Assembly (NCBI GenBank): GCA_015680685.1
Contig: MNCI01004879.1
Location: 143,443-207,442 of the forward strand
Direction of reading: 5' to 3'
Source of the DNA: Gnetum montanum
Lineage: Eukaryota; Streptophyta; Gnetopsida; Gnetales; Gnetaceae
DNA: 64,000 nt
How positions within the stretch are numbered: position 1 is the first letter of the stretch; every line of letters starts with the position of its first letter. This document shows positions 33,791 through 46,723 of the stretch, one piece after another. Below the pieces are notes generated by a model. It was not told the origin of the DNA. It made no database searches and saw only the letters and a list, made by a program, of their open reading frames with translations. Both the position numbers and the translations under genes were made by a program.

Positions 33791-34689
33791 ATTCCCTACA
33801 AGTTTGATGTATTTATATATATTTTTAATGTTGCTATTGTTTAAGTTATAACTTTGGTTGTTGGTTACTAATTGGCTTTATGTTGTTATGTTTCAAGAAT
33901 TAGGAGATATTAGAGGCCCTAGTGATAAGGGTGGGGATGATCCACCACTTTCTTCTTTGGATGCCCCTTAGCATCCTTCATTTGTCCATCTCAAGTTGCT
34001 TATTGTTGACTACATGATGTTTACATTTTTGTTGATGTTGATGGCCATTGTTAGCCAAGACTTTATTATAGATGGTTATTGTTTATTATTATTTGAACAC
34101 TTTGCCACACTACGTGGTTATGGCTATTCATGTTATAAATATTTTAAATTTTAATTTCCTATTTTCATTTTTGGCTATATATTCTTCCACTATTACATAT
34201 TTATCATGGTTTTACAACTTTACAATTTTAATGTTACAAACATTGTAAATGGCTATGTTGCCTAAGATGGCTAGATGATGTGATTCTAGGCTAAGACGTA
34301 AATAGGGTAAAAAGATTCTTATCAATTTTAGGACATAGTAGGCCATTGCCATAAGGAAAGATATATTATTTGTTTATTTTGTGTTTTAAAATTTTTATGA
34401 TTTTTTCATGTTTATATTGCACTAGAAAAGGAAAGAAAAACAAAGAAAAAGGCTTTAATAAATAAAAATGCAAGAAAAAACAAATCTTAGGCTATATGCT
34501 GAAAAATTTAAAAGAAGGTAAGTAAAAAGATATAAGCCATTGATAAGAAAATATAGACTAACTGGTTATGGCTACATATGGTTACAAGGATATAAGGGAA
34601 TTAAGTGGAAGGAGCAAGGTATGTATCATTTTTGCAAATTCTTCCTAATCTTTTAAAGGTTAGGAAATGTATAAGGCCTGCTCTGCATA
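33791..34689. other. AT-rich spacer, no gene seen
   Basis: Low-complexity T- and A-rich sequence between the plus-strand frame ending near 33790 and the minus-strand protease beginning near 34690. No domain, LTR end or PPT recognised. If the family 2 element had a pol it should lie here; none is present. Confidence 0.5.
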
Positions 34690-35560
34690 AATTTGTACTC
34701 ACCATCTCCTTCACTAATGATGGTAAAAGGGAGTTCTTCCCATAGGACATCTTGTTGCCCATTGTTGATTTCTTTGGCTTTCACCTCTCTCTTGGGTTAC
34801 TTAACTTCATGGTTGGGAGTTTACTCATGAAACTCCACTTCAGACCCCTATTCTATATTCATGTTGTTGACTACCATGAGATTGTGTTATCACCATGAAT
34901 GATGATTTCACCTCCCTCGTAAGGAAGGTGAACTTCTTAGTGGATCAGTGAGGATATGGCTTGTAATTAAGCCAACCAAGGCCTTCCCAAGATGAGGTTG
35001 AACCTTGGTGTTTGCTTTGCCACCAAGAAATCTATAGTTTTGGGAACTATTCCCCTATCACAAAGTCTAAGGAGATTGACCCCTTAATAGAAACTTGTGA
35101 TCTGTTAAAGGACTTGAGAGCAATAGTTGTTGTATGTTGCATCTACTTGGTTAAGCCTAAAGGTTCAACTATAGTGCATGGGATAACATTCATTGCAGCT
35201 TCATCATCCAAATGCACTCAATGCACCTTATACTAGCCTACCCGTATGGTGATGAAAAGAGGAGCCTTTGTTACTTCATCATTTTAGGGATTTGTCTTGA
35301 TCTCACTATCACAAAATACCAATGATGTTGACTTCATTTCCATTAGTGAAGAAGGAACCATCACTACATTGATGGATTCCTCATTAGTTAGAATGTCTTC
35401 ACTAACACGAATAGAAGTCAGCATCTTGACTAGTGCTTTGCAATGTGTAGTGGAAGCCATAATTAAGTCATACAAGCTCAAGGTTGTATTCTTCTATTTA
35501 AGAGACTACTTGACTTGATCCATTTCACTAAGGAAGTTTTTGTCATTGGCCATGGTCTTG
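34690..35560 (-). pseudogene. Family 2 (Tat-like) aspartic protease region
   Basis: The minus strand opens with MASTTHCKALVKMLTSIRVS (35452) and LTNEESINVVMVPSS, then VFCDSEIKTNP, and at about 35180-35220 VHLDDEAAMNVIP, the place of the retropepsin active site (DDG or DGG followed by S/A and N-I-L in relatives). Downstream the frames fall apart but include EPLGLTK and STSSWEGLGWLNY. The second copy at 63674-63973 keeps VHVDDGIATNVIL, so the DDE here is a local change. The protease would process gag. No RT follows. Confidence 0.65.
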
Positions 35561-38262
35561 TAATCCCAGTTGTGCTTTACTTCCTCCATGCACCCCAAAA
35601 TGCATTCTTCAATCTTGGGTTGTTGTGGCTTTTCCTCTTTCTTTCTCTCTTTGTTTTTGGGGTCCTCCCATGATTTACTTATTAAAGTAGCCTAGATTGA
35701 TGAGGTCATGAGCATAGATAATATAGCGGTGGGCTTTGGTGAGCCCACATCATTTTTTGCCTTGGCTTACTTATCTTCTTTGTTATTGCGCTTATGCTTA
35801 GGCTTCTTCCTGTGCTTGGTTGAGGATTTTTCGTTGTTGTTTTTTGGCTATGAGGACAAAGATGTGGAATTAGCCATCATGGGAGGCCATTTTGATGTTG
35901 TAGGGGTTGGTTGGGTTGTGGTTAGTAGGGATACCTTGATGAAAAAAGGCTCCCTAAGAGGAATTTGTCATGTTATCCTTGCAACAAATGGGGATCTTGA
36001 TCTAGTGGAAGTTGAAGAGCCCATTTCATTGTAAGGGGGCATCCAAACCATAAATGGTTCCCTTGCAAGTCTCTAATTGTCATTAATGTTAAATGCTGAT
36101 AGAATGTATGAGTGGTGATTGGCATTCAATGGGTCTTTTTACCCATGCATAAATTGGACTTGGGGTTCAAAAAGGTTAGATGCATCAAGAATCAACTCAC
36201 CCCTATATATCATCTTTTGTAGGTCATCCTTCAGCATGAGAAAAAAGTTAGTGTCATGAACAGACAATTGATGATATTGGTAGAAGTAGTCAAGCTTGAA
36301 ATACTTAGGTAATCAGGGATTAGCCTTGGTTGTTCAAGTGGGATCCTTGACTATCTCATAGAGGCCTTCATGCTTTTCATGAGTAGCTTCAAACATTTTC
36401 TTGTATTGGATCCTCCCATTCTTCAAAAATTGATTCAAGATTTTGGATGGCTTTAAAGGAGAAGTAGTGTATTTCATTTTGTCCTTCCACTCAAACCTAG
36501 GCTTAGAAGCAATTGATGCAATGGCCCCATAGGTTGATGGAAAGTTGTCATGGTTGTTAGTAGGGGCCCTAGGTTGGTTGTTCCTTGGAATCTACTTAGT
36601 TATTTTGGCTTCTATGGACACCATTGCTACAACTACATTATTTTTATTACCTCTCTCCTTGTCTCTCCTCATGTGTTGATTCTTGTATGCCATGTAAGCA
36701 GGGTTGTGACTAGCTTCCATAGCATCCTCTCTATTTTTAGTTTAGGAGAATGCTTGACTAAGTGATTGTGGGTCAAGTTAGTAGAACTTAAACTTGATAA
36801 AATCATTGACTATCCCCTTGAATATAGCCAAAAGGTGGTTTTCATCTATAGGATATGGTATCTCATTTAGTAGACTATTCCATCATTGGATGAAATTTTG
36901 TACTAGTTCAAGTGACCCCTACTTGACCTTCATTAGCTGGTCAAATGTGGTGTTGAGCTTCAAGTTGTACTTGAAGTGGTTAATGAATTAGGATGTCAAG
37001 TCTTTGAGGGAGGATATAGATCCTCTAGGTAAATCACGGTACTAGTCAAGGGCTTTTCCTATCAAGGACATAGGAAAGATCCTCATTATGATGTGTGTCC
37101 ATTATTGTAATAACAAGCACTTAGATTGAAAGGTTATAAGGTGAGTGTTGGGATCATCTTCTCCATTGTACTTGCTAAATTAAGGGATAGGGACATGAGG
37201 AAGAAGTGTCAAGGATGGGACCATAGGATTGATGGGATCATCCTAGTAAAAGTCCATAATCTTGACGCTTTGAGATGTAGAGGCTTTAAGCCTTTTCAAC
37301 TTTTCCATTAGGTCTTACATCATTTGGAAGGTTTGATCCATGCCCTATAGTACCACTGTTGGCTATGGGCTTTGCACAAATGGTTGTGGCTTTTTTTGGA
37401 AGGCTTGTGGCCTTACTATTAGTTGTAGAATATAGGGGAGAGGTTGCATTATTGTTGTGGTTAGTGGGCCAAACAAGGAGAAAGACATTTGTGTCAGTAT
37501 CTGGGGTAGGAATGGAACAAAAGAGGTATGTGATCCCTAGGTTACTTGGAGTCCCATGGTGAGCTCCACCTAATTAGTTAATAGGTTGGTTGTGGTGACA
37601 ACCACTAAAGAAGGTTGTCTGAACCATGGCTAGGTGGGAAATAACATAGAGAAGTGGAATGTGGTTGACTATGATACCAATTGTGTTTGGTGCGTAGTAA
37701 TGATTGGTGTGGAACCAAACATGGTCTAGTAGGAAGGGGTGGAGGATGGTGCCATCTAGCCCATGGAGCAAACAAAGGAGGTAGAGGAAGGCACTGTGGC
37801 CTTGGGGATTGTTTGTTGAAACAACCCACCTAGGATGTTTTCATGCTCAAATTCCACCTTAAACTCATCATTTTCTTCTTGTTACTCCTCTGAGCTATGC
37901 TTCTCATCCTCTTCATCCATCTTAATTAATTAAGATAGGATTCTAACATAGATATCTATGAAGGGTATTTGATCATATGGGGAAGGAAGGTATTCCTTCC
38001 CATCTTAGTATATGAGATCGTACTCCCTTATGGCTTCTACTTCCACACATGGAATCAACATGCTAGCCTGAATTTAAGCACAGATGTAGTTATAATGATC
38101 TTCATTTATGACTAAAAATTTAGGACTTCATCCCCTACATCTCAAGGAATACCTAAACTCAACCATAGTAGGATCCTTGGGGTTGTATATCCTCATGGCT
38201 TGCTGGTCAAACCCATTATCAATGAATGTGAAAGGTAACTTAGTTGACTGCTGAAACAACAT
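35561..38262 (-). pseudogene. Family 2 (Tat-like) gag
   Basis: Start at ATG 38262 (MLFQQSTKLPFTFIDNGF), then AMRIYNPKDPTMVEFRYSL and DGKEYLPSPYDQIPFIDIYV. The core (about 37190-37320) reads SQSVKIMDFY, PHVPIPKFSKYNGEDDPNTH and LITFQSKCLLLQ when frames are followed, where P-x-F-x-x-YxGxxDPxxHL is a gag hallmark. About 36800-37090 gives MRIFPMSLIGKALD, NHFKYNLKLNTTFDQLMKVK and LLAIFKGIVNDFI. Near 36230-36305 there is YQYHQLSVHDTNFFLMLKDD, a decayed form of the YCxYHxxxGHxTxxCxxLK box of Tat gag. The same protein is encoded at 61010-63200. Frequent stops; not functional. Confidence 0.8.
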
Positions 38263-41200
38263 GGTAACAAAGTGCTAAAAATAGCTAAACAAGGTCGTAA
38301 AGGTTAAATAAAGTGCAAATTCCAGTAAGTGGGATTTAAAAATGGTTGAAAAAATCAAAAATGGCTAAAATGGATTACTTACTATAAATAGTAAGTGGTT
38401 TCCAAAGGGGGTATGCCCCTTTACTAAAAATGGAAAATAGATGGTATTACACTCCATCCACTCCTAGCTTCCTAGCTACATCTACGTTGGGGTGTAGTGT
38501 GAGGAAAATAAAGGGGGTAAGATGGATGGTCTGATATCTTTCTATTCAATGTTGGTGTGGGGGGAGGAGTTGAAACCTAAAGTGGAAACTTTGACTTTCC
38601 ACCAAAAGATGGCTTTGGAAAGCTACCAATTTTCATAGCAAGGAGAAAAAGGGGGATGAGGATTTAGGTGTTAAATCTACCAATGCTAGTTTTATTTAGA
38701 GAATTTGGTAGCAAAATGGGCTAAAAATTAGAGAAGAAAATCAATGCTAGCTTTAGAAATTTCACACCAATTGTTATAAAAATTTTAAAAGCCCAAACAC
38801 CTACAACTTCCATACTGGGCTTTGGTTGCAAGGGGTATGGGGGGCAGCATTGATTTTTGCAAGGATTTTGAAGGTTTTGGCTAAAAAATGTAAATCAAAA
38901 ACTTGTAGGTCAACATTGGCAATGGGGCAAATAGGTTTTGACAAAAAAATTGGGTGGAAGCCCTCCTTCTAGTTGGCTACTAGAGGAATCATGGATTCCC
39001 AATGACATAGTTTTTAACCTTGGATCTCTAGGACCTTTGTAGAAAATGAGAACCTTGGTATCCTAAACAGTCCAGTAGATCACTTAGGGACTTACAAAAT
39101 GCAAACAAGGGTAATGCAAATAAAATTCAAAAATGAAAATCTAAGAGAAATTATGCCAAAACACGATAAACAATAAAACCTGCACACAAATAAAATTGTA
39201 AGCTTTATTTTAAAAGTATAAAGGGGATACAAAAAATGTGTACAAGATTACCTGTAGAAGTAGGGGTGGTTCACTAGAATGGAGGTTCATAATCTATTGA
39301 AGCTTCTACAATCCACTCCACAATCTAAATGTTCCATCACTTCCAATGCTATTAAATCTTCTCTATTGTCATACTTGATCTGTAGCATTATTGATGCATG
39401 TGGTGAGAAATGTGAGGGATTTGGCTTACCATAGTGGTCAAAACTAGGAGTTTGGGGTTCCCAAGTGCTTATCATTGCTACCAAAGATATCAAAAATCTC
39501 AAAGAGGGGTAACAAGCTATGGGGGTTCCATGCTGGGGTGCTCTAAGAAGGTACTTTTTTGCTTGGTTGCAAGAGCTCTCGGATGCTAACCAATGTAGTG
39601 TGCAAAGTGCTAAAAAGAGTGGAACTATTTAATGGTGTAAGGGCTTAGGTTTTATAGGTCTTGTGCCACTAATTTAGCTGTAGATTGGCTGCAAATTGTT
39701 GACAAATGGCTAATAAATTAGCTATAAATTTTTGCTATGCTCAAGCGATGAGGGTGTTCAAATCAAGGAGGGTTACCATATATGGTAAGTGTCATAGCCC
39801 CATGACCATTTTGTTCACTAAAAATAGTAAACAATAATTTTATCCATGTTAGCTTTGTCCACCCATGCTAGGACTTCCAAGTGCAACGTTGACATGCATG
39901 ATCCTCACTAAAGTTGATGTACGTGTTGAAATCTTGGCCATGATGTATCCACATTGGGGGGATGAAGTGTCAACACTAAAGGTGATGTATTAATGCTAGG
40001 GGTGATGTATCAATTCTTGGGGATGACGGTCATACCCTACATGCTAAGCATAGATGTTTTCACACTCCTCCATGTTGAGCATAAATGTTACCATCTCCTT
40101 TCATGTTGGGGGTAGGTGAGTTTTACTCTCATGCAAGTATCTCTAGCATAGAAAATGTGATACCCCCTCCATAAAACCCAAAAAATGCCAATTTTGACAT
40201 CCAAAAAGGCATTTTAATCCCCCAAAGCCCAAATATAAACATTATGTAACTTTTTTTATTTGGGGAATGGTGCTTTGATCACCTATGAGGCATTTTCCAG
40301 CCTCAAAAGTATGAAGTATGTGAGATTTCACCTCATGGATTAAAATCTTCACATTTACAATGAAGTTTTACCTCAGGTTTAATGGGATGGGGCTACAAAG
40401 ATTACAACAAGTAAATTTAGTGGTGTTTCAATGGTATGGGACATGGCTAATGCTCAGTTAGCTACCTTGGAAGCTCACAAGTGCATGCAATCCTTATCAG
40501 TTCTAAGGAGCTTTAAATCCTAGATGAGACTTAGACCTAGTTAGTCTAGGATGCAAATGGAATTAGGCTTAGGATTATAGTTAACAAGTCACCTAGTTGA
40601 TAAGGAGTAGTAGAGGTAATTGTGGTAGCTTGTATCATGCAATTTAGGTTTCAAGTACTTCTTGCTTGTGCCATAGGACTATTGCAAACTTTTCAAGGTT
40701 ACTTGATAGCATAATCATAGGATACTACCATTGGAGATGAACTAATAATGAGGATGTTTAGGATATCTGATGAGGAGGAGGTTATAGGTAGGCTAGGAGC
40801 CTTTTAAAAGTTTTGTTAGCACTAGATAGGATACTTGGAAGTCTTATGTGATAAGTCTATGCTTTGTTAATGAATTTAACAATATGATCTAAAACTTTGT
40901 TGTAGCTATGATGGCCCAGTCTAGTCATGCCTTGAAGGGGACAACAAGATGGATCTAACTACCTGTAGAATCTTAACTCTTCTAGAATGATAGTGCATGC
41001 AAATGAAGTTGGTACAAATGCAAGAGGTAGGAAAACGATGTAACTGGTACAACATGATGGCTAAAGATTTAAAGATCTAATTGCTAGAATCTCCTACAAT
41101 GTTGTAATACTTTCACACATGCTGTATAAAGATCAAGTTTGATTTTCCCATAATCATACCTCTTTATCTCTTTCTTTTTCTTGTATTTCATGAAATGATT

Positions 41201-42044
41201 GGAGGAGCATAATGCTCGGGTGTTTTTTCTAGTTTGGATTCTAAGATTAATTAAGAAAATTAACTAGAAAAAAGAATGATAAAGAAAGGGATAAAAATAA
41301 AAATTAAAAGAAATTATTTTAAGGAATTAAGCAAAACTTGTGGGTGTGATAGTTTTAAAGCATAGAGAAGTCCTCTTGTTTACCACCTTTACCAAGATGT
41401 GAAAGGGCACATAGACATTGTTACTTCTAACAAATTTGTTCCTAAAAGAATCATGGATCAGTACAAGAAAAAGGGAGGGGAAAATATTCCTAGTGAATAA
41501 CATTTTGGATGTGGTCACAAGTGTATTGTAAACATTATTCTCTTAGTCCACCTCTAGAATAGGCAACCTCGTAGAGTCTTTAACTTTTCTAGTACCTACA
41601 ATATCAACATATGCATCAAAAACTCCATTTTTAGCAACCATTTTACCTACATCAATGGCTCTAGTATCTTCATACATAACAACTCTCAAATCCCCTGTAG
41701 TAGTATAAACATTGGCTTTGGCATGCTAGCATTCATATTTCTCACATTTATGTGTTCATGCATGGAAGGCTAAGTCTTTTCTTTAGCTTTTCTAAAATAC
41801 TTCTTCAAGGATCTCTATAGAGTGGGGATATATCAACATAGAATTATCATTCTATAATTACAATAGTTTGATAAAAACTTGTTGTGATTCATCATAATGA
41901 TTTTAAAATCATCCTTAATAAGTAGATAGTAAATAGTAGTAGAGATGAATATGAATCTCAAATCATCACATCTATTATTTTTATGAAAACATATTCTCAT
42001 CTTTTTAACAACTTCATTAATGACTTCAATAAGGGAAAGATTGA
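38263..42044. other. Region upstream of family 2 gag: array-like repeats, no gene
   Basis: No coding domain found. About 38450-38560 and 39840-40120 contain words like those of the 7340-10085 array (CATCCACTCC-TAGCTACAT, CCACCCATGCTAGG, TATCCACATTGGGG, CCTCCATGTTGAGCATAAATG). At about 39960-40020 GGTGATGTAT recurs at close spacing. This may be the 5' LTR or leader of the minus-strand family 2 element, but no LTR ends were found. 40200-42044 is AT-rich with nothing recognised; small frames at 41327-41518 and 41833-42081 (minus) have no domain. Confidence 0.45.
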
Positions 42045-42783
42045 TGTGGACATCAAACAAGCCAATATAACATCTCTTCAATGATGGGATCTTTCCCTAG
42101 AGTTTTGGCATGTTTGGGAGTGTTTTTGGACTATTTTGATGAGTTTAGAAGGTTTCATGGGCTATGGGGACTTGTTTGGAGGTGTTTGGAAGTTCCAAGC
42201 CTCAAAAAAAATATCTTTCTATTTTGGCCTTGTAGGTGAGACGTTCCAAATACAAGTGAGACATCCCAACTGCATTTTAGATGTCCCAGCTTAGATGTCA
42301 CATATGATTTCAAGACATCCTAGTTGTTAATAGCCACTTTTAGGTGAGACATTTCATTTTCCTTCAAGATGTCTCATATGGGCATGAGGCAATTTTCTTC
42401 GAGCTTTTAAAGATTTAAATTTTGAATTTAAAGAGGAAAGATGAAGAGATAATGAACAAGCATATAAACAGACCTCTTAGACCTTCATTTTGATTAAGAG
42501 AGAGTTTAGGAAGAGAGAGATGAGTTCAGAGAAGAGTATAGAGAGATAGGGTCTTCACTAAGTACCTTAATCATCATCCATGTAAGAGTGTGTTTTCTTT
42601 GATTGAGTGTATGTAAGAATCTGATTGAATATCTTGTCTATCCTTGGAAATTTTTGCTTTCTTTTAGCTGTAATTTCTCCATTTTAGTAAGAATAAAGCT
42701 TTCATTTTCTTTTCTTCTTCAAATTTTTTATTTTATAACATTGAGAAAGCTTGGATTGTGGAATTCAAGGAAGCTCCTCATCA
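42045..42783 (+). repeat. 5' LTR of family D element
   Basis: 739 bp; carries a TATA-like GCATATAAACAGACC at about 42452-42466, where the 3' LTR has GGATATAAATAGACC. The segment TAGGTGAGACGTTCCAAAT to about 42340 is a run of GAGACRTCCC-like words; the 3' LTR has fewer, which accounts for most of its shorter length. Confidence 0.9.
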
Positions 42784-42786
42784 AAT

Positions 42787-42798
42787 TGGTATTGGAGT
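42787..42798 (+). promoter_or_regulatory. Primer-binding site of family D element
   Basis: TGGTATTGGAGT three bases after the LTR resembles TGGTATCAGAGC with changes at the centre and end. Initiator tRNA-Met primer is likely. Confidence 0.6.
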
Positions 42799-43140
42799 AG
42801 CTTAGAATTGAAGAAAATTTCATTCAGGTGGATAATTCTCATCTTAATTTCAAAGAATCACTTCAAATTCTTAAGTTTGGATGAATTCTCTCTTGCTACT
42901 TGTTCTACTCATCCTAGGATTTGAAAATTTCAATTTGTTCCCTAAGTTTGTCATATATTTCAATAACTGGAAGATAATTATGGGATTGAACATCCATTGG
43001 CTTGTAATAGATAGGTTTTGAAGATCTCATGTTCATTTCTCTTAAGATCTAAGTATTTCGTATCTCATTGCTTGATAAATCTTGAAAATTTCACCTTTCC
43101 TTGTAGAATTTTATGTAAATTTACCTTTAGATCAATGTCC

Positions 43141-44350
43141 ATCATGCCTCCAAAGAAGATGATAGTTCAAGGTTTTCCAAGGGACATGGATGACATGCGA
43201 AATGCTCTCAAGCTCATTGTTGAGAAAATCAAAAAGCTTGGAGAGAAAAAAGAACATGCTACTTCAATAAAAGCATCCAAGTAAGGGTACAATTCATGTA
43301 ATTTTTCAGCAAGACCTTCTTCAAGACATTCCTCAATGCCATCCCTTGAAGATGATATTCCTTTTAAAAATGAATACTTTGGAGAAGGAGAAGCTCAAGA
43401 TGATGTTTTTCTTCATGCTTCTAATGCTAAAAATATGTTTCAAGGTTTCAATTTTCCTAATAAAGAGAAAAAGGAACTTTCTTCTAAGCCTCAATAGAAG
43501 TAAGGTGAAGGAATTAAAGTTACTCTTGCAAAAGCTTTCAAATATGCTTCAAGGATGCCTCATGTTGAAGTCAAATCCTTCAATGACATGGAAAGAACAG
43601 AATCTTTCCTCTCTTGGCTGAAAATGATTAACAAGTACTTTGAACTTGAAGATGTGGAAAATAATCAAAAGGTGTCTTTTGCTGAAACCAAATTGGAAGG
43701 AATAGCACATGTATGGTGTGATAAGAAAAGTCACTCTTACAAGGTAAACAATGGTACTTCTATCAAGGATTGATCTTTAATGTAATTCATGCTGAAGAAA
43801 AAATTTTAGAAGACTCATCATAGACAAAAGACCATCCAAAAATTGAAGTATGTAAGGCAAGGTGATAAGAGTGTGAAGGAATACTACATGGATTTTTGTA
43901 AGGATTTCCAGCTTGCAAAAGTTAATTGGAATGATTATGAACAAGAATCCAACTTTCAAGGAGGAATTAAAAAGATGTATAAATAAGAACTAGTTTTTTA
44001 TGAGTGCCAAACATTGGGTGAGGCTTTTGAATTAACTCTTAAGGTTGAAGAGAAACTTCTAGGCTACACTAGAGATGCCAAATATTCTAAGGAGAAGAAC
44101 TCCAAAGATTTTGAAAATAAGAATGGAGCCAAAGAGAACAGAAATGCCAAATAAGATCTAATGGAGAAGCAAGAGAAGTTCAAGCAAGGCCAAGATTTCA
44201 AGAAATACAACACCAAGAATGGAAAGGATCAAGAAAATTACAATGCATAAAACCTTAAATGCTCCAACTATGATGAAAATGGATACAAAAAATGGAAGTG
44301 TAATAAGCCAAATGTTTTCAAGAGAAAGGAATTGCAAATATTAGAAAAGA
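43141..44350 (+). pseudogene. Gag of family D element, zinc knuckle broken
   Basis: Opens MPPKKMIVQGFPRDMDDM (the 88-codon frame begins earlier, but this Met is the first that gives a gag-like start). The central part 43555-43773 reads VKSFNDMERTESFLSWLKM, KYFELEDVENNQKVSFAETK and EGIAHVWCDKK, the capsid fold signature of plant gypsy gag with W and the helix before it. Then VRQGDKSVKEYYMDF, YECQTLGEAFELTLKVEEKL and a Lys/Glu/Asn-rich linker. At about 44255-44305 CSNYDENGYKKWKC holds the spacing of a CCHC zinc knuckle, but the second Cys and the His are both Tyr. Stops occur in several places. Confidence 0.75.
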
Positions 44351-45171
44351 AAGAATCCTCTAATGAAGGTAGACCTCTTATGGAAAATTAATTCTTGCAT
44401 TTTTATGGAAAATGTAAATGTTAATCAAGGAAATGAGGAAGAAGATGTAAGGTCTAATGAAGGAGAGATGAATGAGAAAATAATTTTTCAATTATCTCTT
44501 ATTAAGAAGAGTACTCATTACTCAAAGGTTTCAAGAAAGGGAACTAAGAGATTCATCAAAGGGACTAAGAGATCTTCAAAGTCCAAGATGGTATATGCTA
44601 ATGATCAAGGAAAGATCCTACCTCATGAGTCATGGAGGGTGAAGTATCAAAGTTAAAAGAGAGGCCAAGATCAAGGGACTTCTACAAAAGGATCAAGATC
44701 ATCACTAGAAGGTATGAGTCTCATACTTTCTGTAATTTTTTTATACCTTGTGTCAAGGGAAAGAAGATTCTAAGTTAAATTAAGGTTATCTCATGGAAGA
44801 TAGGTTATTCTTCAAGCCAAGGTATATAGAAGAATTATTTCTCTAATGGTGTTTTTGATGCATCTAATGTTAAAGCCATGGAGGAGAGTTTACCGTTTGA
44901 TTTGGTACTTTAGAAATGGGATGAAGAGCTTGTTGATGATTTCTTTGAATAGGAAAAGCCATTGAAATTAGGGACTCCTATTTAGGATCTTGAATCTTGA
45001 ATCTTTAATAAGATTGGAAAACCACATGTTGAAGATCAAGTCCAAGAAAAGATGGAGGGGAGAAGCCATGAATAGGTAAGTGAGTCTAAGCTTTACCTTG
45101 AAAATCGTAGTAATATCTCATGTTGAAGCTAGTGTGATGGATGCTAGTTTTTCACTTTAGCTTGTAGTGGT

Positions 45172-45483
45172 TTGTTCAATTATGATGAAGAGAATCATGA
45201 TCATTGTGATGATTTCAATGAAATTTTGAGTCATGTTGTAAAAGATGAGAGCAATGTGAGTTTTTATGTCATTGTTAGTGAGAGGACAACTGATAATGAT
45301 AACTTGTTTGATGATGTTGACCATTGGCATTGTCCTTGTAAAAATATAATTATTGATGTTGGTGAAGACATTAATAATAATATGATTTTCCATAATTTGG
45401 AGATATTTTCTATGGACTATGAAAAATATGAATTTTTCAAATGTGTTGATGGCCTTGATTACCTTACCTATGAAAATGGATGA
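45172..45483 (+). CDS. Acidic 103-residue frame of unknown function in family D element
   Basis: Starts MFNYDEENHDHCDDFNEILS and stays open for 103 codons; rich in Asp, Asn, His and Glu. It contains the pair HWHCPCKN. It lies after the gag relic and before a short frame at 45419-45607 and an acceptor-like TCTTTTATTGTAG at about 45641-45653. No known domain is recognised. It could be a leftover of the polyprotein or a family-specific accessory frame; low certainty that it was ever separate. Confidence 0.3.
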   Translation: MFNYDEENHDHCDDFNEILSHVVKDESNVSFYVIVSERTTDNDNLFDDVDHWHCPCKNIIIDVGEDINNNMIFHNLEIFSMDYEKYEFFKCVDGLDYLTYENG

Positions 45484-46022
45484 ACAACATGAAGGCAATC
45501 TACATTGTAATGCTAATGGTGAAAGGAAGCTAAGTGGTAGTATTCTAAACACCAATAAGAAGAATGTGAAGAAAATGAAAAGGATGGAAGAAGGAAAATT
45601 AGTTTGAGGAGATATAATCCTTTTGAATTTTCTTACTATTCTTTTATTGTAGGTCATGGAAGAAACACATGGGATTTAGGGCTCTCAAAATGGAAGCATG
45701 GTGGAGCCTTTGAGGGCAAAGACCATATCAAATTTTCTTTCATGAATTTCTACATTGTGGTGTAAGCATAAAAATTATGCTAATGTATGTATGTGTGTGT
45801 ATATTTATATGTGTCATGCATACATTGTATTGTGCATTTATATGTAATTGTGAAAAAAGTTTTGAATGATAGAGACAAAATGTTGTGATCTCTAACCATT
45901 CCATGTGTGTTATGCTTTAGTTTATGTGTAAATTGTGGCCTATGTGAAGGGGCAATAGCTATCCCAAGTGTAAAGGTCTCTTATATGGGTATCAAGAGCC
46001 TTTTGAAAGGAAAGTACATAGA

Positions 46023-46719
46023 TGTGGACATCAAGCAAGCCAATATAACATCTCTCAAATGATGGGATATTTCCCTAGAGTTTTGACATGTTTGGGAGTG
46101 TTTTGGAATTATTTTGATGAGTTTAGGAGGTTTTAGGGGCTATGGGGACTTGTTTCTAGATGTTCAAAGGTTCCAAGCCTTGAAACAAGCATCTCTATTT
46201 TTTGGCCTTGTAGGTGAGATGTCCCAGCCAAGATGTACAACATGATTTCAAGATGTCTCAATTATTAACAACCACTTTTGGGTGAGATGTCCCATTATCC
46301 TTTGAGATGTCCTAGATAGGTATGAGACAATTTCCTTCTAGTTTTTAAATATTTAAATTTTTATTTTAAAGAGGAAAGATGAGAAGACAAGAGGGCAAGG
46401 ATATAAATAGACCTCTTAGGCCTTCATTTTGGTCAAGAGAGAGTTTAGGGAAAGAGAGATGTGTTGCGAGAAGAATAAAGAGAGATAGGATCTTGGCTAA
46501 GTGCCTTGATCATCATACATGTAAGAGTGTGTTTTCTTTTATTGATTATGAGTGATAATTTGATTGAATCTCTTGTCTGTCCTTGGGAATTTGGGCTTCC
46601 TTTTAGCTATAATTTCTCTGTTTGAGCAAGAATAATGCTTTCATTTTCTTTTATTCAAATTTATTATTTTGTAACATTAAGAGAGCTTGGATTTTAGAAT
46701 CCATGGGATCTCCTCATCA
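46023..46719 (+). repeat. 3' LTR of family D element
   Basis: 697 bp, partner of 42045-42783. It has the TATA-like GGATATAAATAGACC at about 46398-46413. It is followed directly by the probable 5' LTR of family 1 copy C. Confidence 0.9.
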
Positions 46720-46723
46720 AATA

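Larger units (their letters stand above)
42045..46719 (+). mobile_element. Family D: 4.7 kb LTR element with gag relic, no pol
   Basis: LTRs at 42045-42783 and 46023-46719 start TGTGGACATCAA and end CTCCTCATCA. A PBS-like TGGTATTGGAG begins at 42787, and a purine-rich stretch precedes the 3' LTR (about 46004-46022). The internal 3.2 kb holds a gag relic (43141-44350) and a separate 103-residue frame (45172-45483); no protease, RT or integrase was found. Flanks ATTGA and AATAT do not match, so the target-site duplication has decayed or was lost by recombination. A third LTR of the family lies alone at 57183-57970. Confidence 0.85.

Noticed and set aside
35708-36034. A 108-codon plus-strand frame with a hydrophobic segment
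   Set aside because: It lies antisense to the family 2 gag, which explains the sequence in this region.
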